From: SZUA-430 sp964561925
Lineage (GTDB): Bacteria; Pseudomonadota; Alphaproteobacteria; Micropepsales; Micropepsaceae
Assembly (NCBI GenBank): GCA_964561925.1
Contig: CAZLRW010000053.1
Coordinates: forward strand, 1 to 23,672
Length of the DNA stretch: 23,672 nt
Reading direction: 5' to 3'
Each line of letters starts with the position of its first letter. Position 1 is the first letter of the stretch. Below the pieces are notes generated by a model that saw nothing but the letters and a program-made list of their open reading frames with translations, was not told where the DNA came from and searched no databases. The position numbers were made by a program, and so were the translations under genes. This document shows positions 22,030 to 23,672 of this stretch, in pieces.

Positions 22030-23154
22030 CTATAACAAACGCAACTGATCGCCCGCCGCCGGCGGCGGCTTGAACAAATCAGTCCGGGTCGGCGTCCACT
22101 CTTTATTGAGCCCCAGCCGTTCGCAAGCGAGCTTGAAGCGCTTGGCGATCAGATCCGCATAAACGCCCGTGCCCTTCATGCGTTTTCCCCATTCTGCGTC
22201 ATAGTCCTTTCCCCCGCGCATGGAACGAATGAGCGACATCACATGTGCGGCGCGCCCCGGCTGATGCACCTCAAGCCATTCGCGGAACAGATCCTTGATC
22301 TCGAGCGGCAGGCGCAACACGACATACCCCGCCTGCCGCGCGCCCGCTTCTGCCGCGCGCTCCAGAATGCCCTCAAGTTCGTGATCGTTCAGCGCCGGTA
22401 TCATCGGCGCCGCCATGACGGCCGCCGGCACGCCGGCCGCTGCGAGTTCGCGGATCGCCTCAAGCCGCCGCTCGGGCGTGGGCGCCCGCGGCTCCATTGC
22501 CCGCGCGAGCTTGCGGTCGAGCGTCGTCACAGAAATCGCGACGCGCGCCAAATTGTCTTTCGCCATCTCGGCAAGAATGTCGATGTCGCGCAGCACGCGG
22601 TTCGACTTCGTCACGATCCCGACCGGATGGCGAAAGTCGCGCAGCACCTTCAAGATCTCGCGCGTGACCTGATAGCGTTCGTCGATCGGCTGATAGGGAT
22701 CGGTGTTCGTGCCCAGCGCCATCGAACGCACGACGTAGCCGGGCTTGCGCAGTTCCTGAGCCAACAGCTGCGCTGCCTTCGGCTTCGCGAACAACCGGCT
22801 CTCGAAATCCTGCCCCGGCGACAGCCCCAGATACGCATGCGTCGGCCGCGCAAAGCAGTACACGCACCCATGCTCGCACCCGCGATAGGGATTGATCGAC
22901 CGGTCGAAGGGAATGTCCGGCGAGTCGTTGCGCGCGATGATCGTGCGCGTCGCATCGATCGAAACCGAGGTCTTCAGCTTCGGCGCCTCCTCGTCCAGCG
23001 TCCCCCAGCCGTCGTCGACGATCACCCGATGCTGGCTCTCGAAACGCCCGGACACGTTCGAGAGCGTTCCGCGCCCCTTCACGCCGGAGGGATGCGCCGC
23101 AAACTCCCCCTCACTAGGCGGCCGCGCGCCATGTCCCACGATGTTTTTCGCCAT
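22030..23154 (-). CDS. PA0069 family radical SAM protein
   Basis: A 374-residue radical SAM enzyme of the PA0069/spore-photoproduct-lyase-like group. The iron-sulfur ligands are C93, C97 and C100 in RGCEHGCVYCFARPTH (CX3CX2C). The N-terminal 60 residues are family-typical and contain GRGTLSNVSGRFE. A TIM-barrel core follows (MALGTNTDPYQPIDERYQ, VGIVTKSNRVLRDIDIL, VAISVTTLDRKLARAMEPRA, MAAPMIPALND), with a C-terminal DNA- or partner-binding-like tail. Its substrate is unknown, although a link to nucleic-acid repair has been suggested by similarity to the lyase. It precedes rnhB on the same strand and is divergent from the GNAT gene. Confidence 0.92.
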   Translation of the reverse strand: MAKNIVGHGARPPSEGEFAAHPSGVKGRGTLSNVSGRFESQHRVIVDDGWGTLDEEAPKLKTSVSIDATRTIIARNDSPDIPFDRSINPYRGCEHGCVYCFARPTHAYLGLSPGQDFESRLFAKPKAAQLLAQELRKPGYVVRSMALGTNTDPYQPIDERYQVTREILKVLRDFRHPVGIVTKSNRVLRDIDILAEMAKDNLARVAISVTTLDRKLARAMEPRAPTPERRLEAIRELAAAGVPAAVMAAPMIPALNDHELEGILERAAEAGARQAGYVVLRLPLEIKDLFREWLEVHQPGRAAHVMSLIRSMRGGKDYDAEWGKRMKGTGVYADLIAKRFKLACERLGLNKEWTPTRTDLFKPPPAAGDQLRLL

Positions 23155-23184
23155 CGCGGGAGCCTACGGAGAGGGGAAGAACAA

Positions 23185-23202
23185 AGCAAGAACAATCTTG
23201 CT
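23185..23202. promoter_or_regulatory. 18-bp palindrome between divergent genes
   Basis: AGCAAGA-ACAA-TCTTGCT has perfect 7-bp arms and lies in the 77-bp gap between the radical SAM start (23154) and the GNAT start (23232). The position suits a shared operator. Only the symmetry is seen; no regulator gene is adjacent. Confidence 0.35.
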
Positions 23203-23231
23203 GGCCGCCCAGCCGTGCTAAGCCTCACGCA

Positions 23232-23672
23232 ATGGCCATCGACATCCGCAAAGCCGACCCTGCCGACGCACCCGAAGTGGCGGAACTCTTCATCGCGAGC
23301 CAAGCCGACGCACTCCCGTTCGTGAGCAAGCTGCACACGCCGGCCGAAACCCGGGCCTTCATCACCGAGGACGTGTTCGCGAACTGCGAGGTTTGGGTCG
23401 CGATCGGGGCGGGCCGCATCGTCGGCATGATGGCGCTCGCAGGCAACCACATCGACCATCTCTATCTCCGGCCCGACTGCTACCGCCGCGGCATCGGAAC
23501 GAAGTTGCTCGACGTCGCCAAGAAAGAGCGTCCAGACAAACTCACGCTCTACGCCTTCGCCGTGAACACCCGCGCCCGGGCGTTCTACGAGCACCACGGC
23601 TTCACCCCCGTCGAATTCGGCGACGGCAGCGGCAACGAAGCCGGCGAACCCGACGTTCTCTACGAGTGGCGG
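23232..23672 (+). CDS. GNAT family N-acetyltransferase, 3' end cut by window edge
   Basis: An open frame of 147 codons runs from ATG 23232 to the last base without a stop. It begins MAIDIRKADPADAPEVAELF, a standard GNAT entry. Next come CEVWVAIGAGRIVGMMAL (beta strands 2-3), HIDHLYLRPDCYRRGIGTKLLDVAK with the acetyl-CoA loop (R-x-x-G-x-G/A), and LTLYAFAVNTRARAFYEHHGFTPVEF, the motif B region with the Tyr that acts as general acid in many members. The visible part already covers the domain, so only a few codons are probably missing. It is not related to the GNAT at the left edge beyond the family fold. Substrate unknown. Confidence 0.9.
   Translation, partial: MAIDIRKADPADAPEVAELFIASQADALPFVSKLHTPAETRAFITEDVFANCEVWVAIGAGRIVGMMALAGNHIDHLYLRPDCYRRGIGTKLLDVAKKERPDKLTLYAFAVNTRARAFYEHHGFTPVEFGDGSGNEAGEPDVLYEWR

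Noticed and set aside
20582..22048. Long plus-strand frame opposite DUF969 and rnhB
   Set aside because: His/Arg-rich antisense shadow; it also crosses the inverted-repeat element.
1..23672. CRISPR arrays, tRNA or rRNA genes, insertion sequences, riboswitches
   Set aside because: No evenly spaced repeats, transposase genes or recognisable RNA gene sequences were found on either strand when reading through.

Overview
This GC-rich window (roughly mid-60s % by eye) reads as a chromosomal stretch of an alphaproteobacterium. The evidence is a CcrM-type (GANTC) DNA methyltransferase, an F0 operon with separate b' and b subunits and no F1 genes beside it, and an smc / dsbA-like / dciA (DUF721) / mutY / ccrM / rnhB neighbourhood of the kind found in that class. 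Order or genus cannot be fixed from the sequence. No rRNA, tRNA, CRISPR, transposase, phage gene or recognisable defence island was found.

Layout: (1) 1-521, 3' end of a GNAT acetyltransferase. (2) 528-2839, a minus-strand TetR regulator, cupin and FAH-family hydrolase set that looks like a small catabolic operon of unknown substrate. It is bracketed by two copies of the GNAT gene's 3' end (446-521 and 2953-3022), so it looks inserted. (3) 3042-3136, a palindromic intergenic repeat. (4) 3156-5684, the F0 operon atpI-atpB-atpE-atpF'-atpF on the minus strand, with a good promoter. (5) 5897-10219, a divergent three-gene ABC export operon (LolD/MacB-like ATPase, double-FtsX permease, HlyD/MacA-like adaptor). 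(6) 10277-10920, a VapBC toxin-antitoxin pair whose stop codon abuts that of smc. (7) 10921-15906, smc, a membrane-anchored DsbA-like thioredoxin protein and dciA on the minus strand, with mutY divergent from dciA and sharing its start position. (8) 17017-18003, a DUF3592 membrane protein. (9) 18170-21841, ccrM, a DUF979/DUF969 membrane pair and rnhB, all minus. (10) 22030-23154, a PA0069-type radical SAM protein, and a divergent GNAT gene running off the right edge.

Much of the core concerns chromosome maintenance: SMC (condensation), DciA (helicase loading), MutY and RNase HII (repair and ribonucleotide removal) and CcrM (cell-cycle methylation). F0 genes and an envelope exporter lie beside it. 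Accessory material (TetR-cupin-FAH, VapBC, DUF969/979, palindromic repeats) sits at the joints between these blocks.

The most striking non-coding signal is a cluster of eight GANTC sites within 206 bp directly upstream of ccrM, the gene for the enzyme predicted to methylate that motif. This suggests dense methylation-dependent autoregulation. I do not see strong evidence of a wholly new multi-gene system. The best leads are this ccrM leader, the duplicated GNAT tail around the catabolic cassette, and the uncharacterised double-FtsX exporter.
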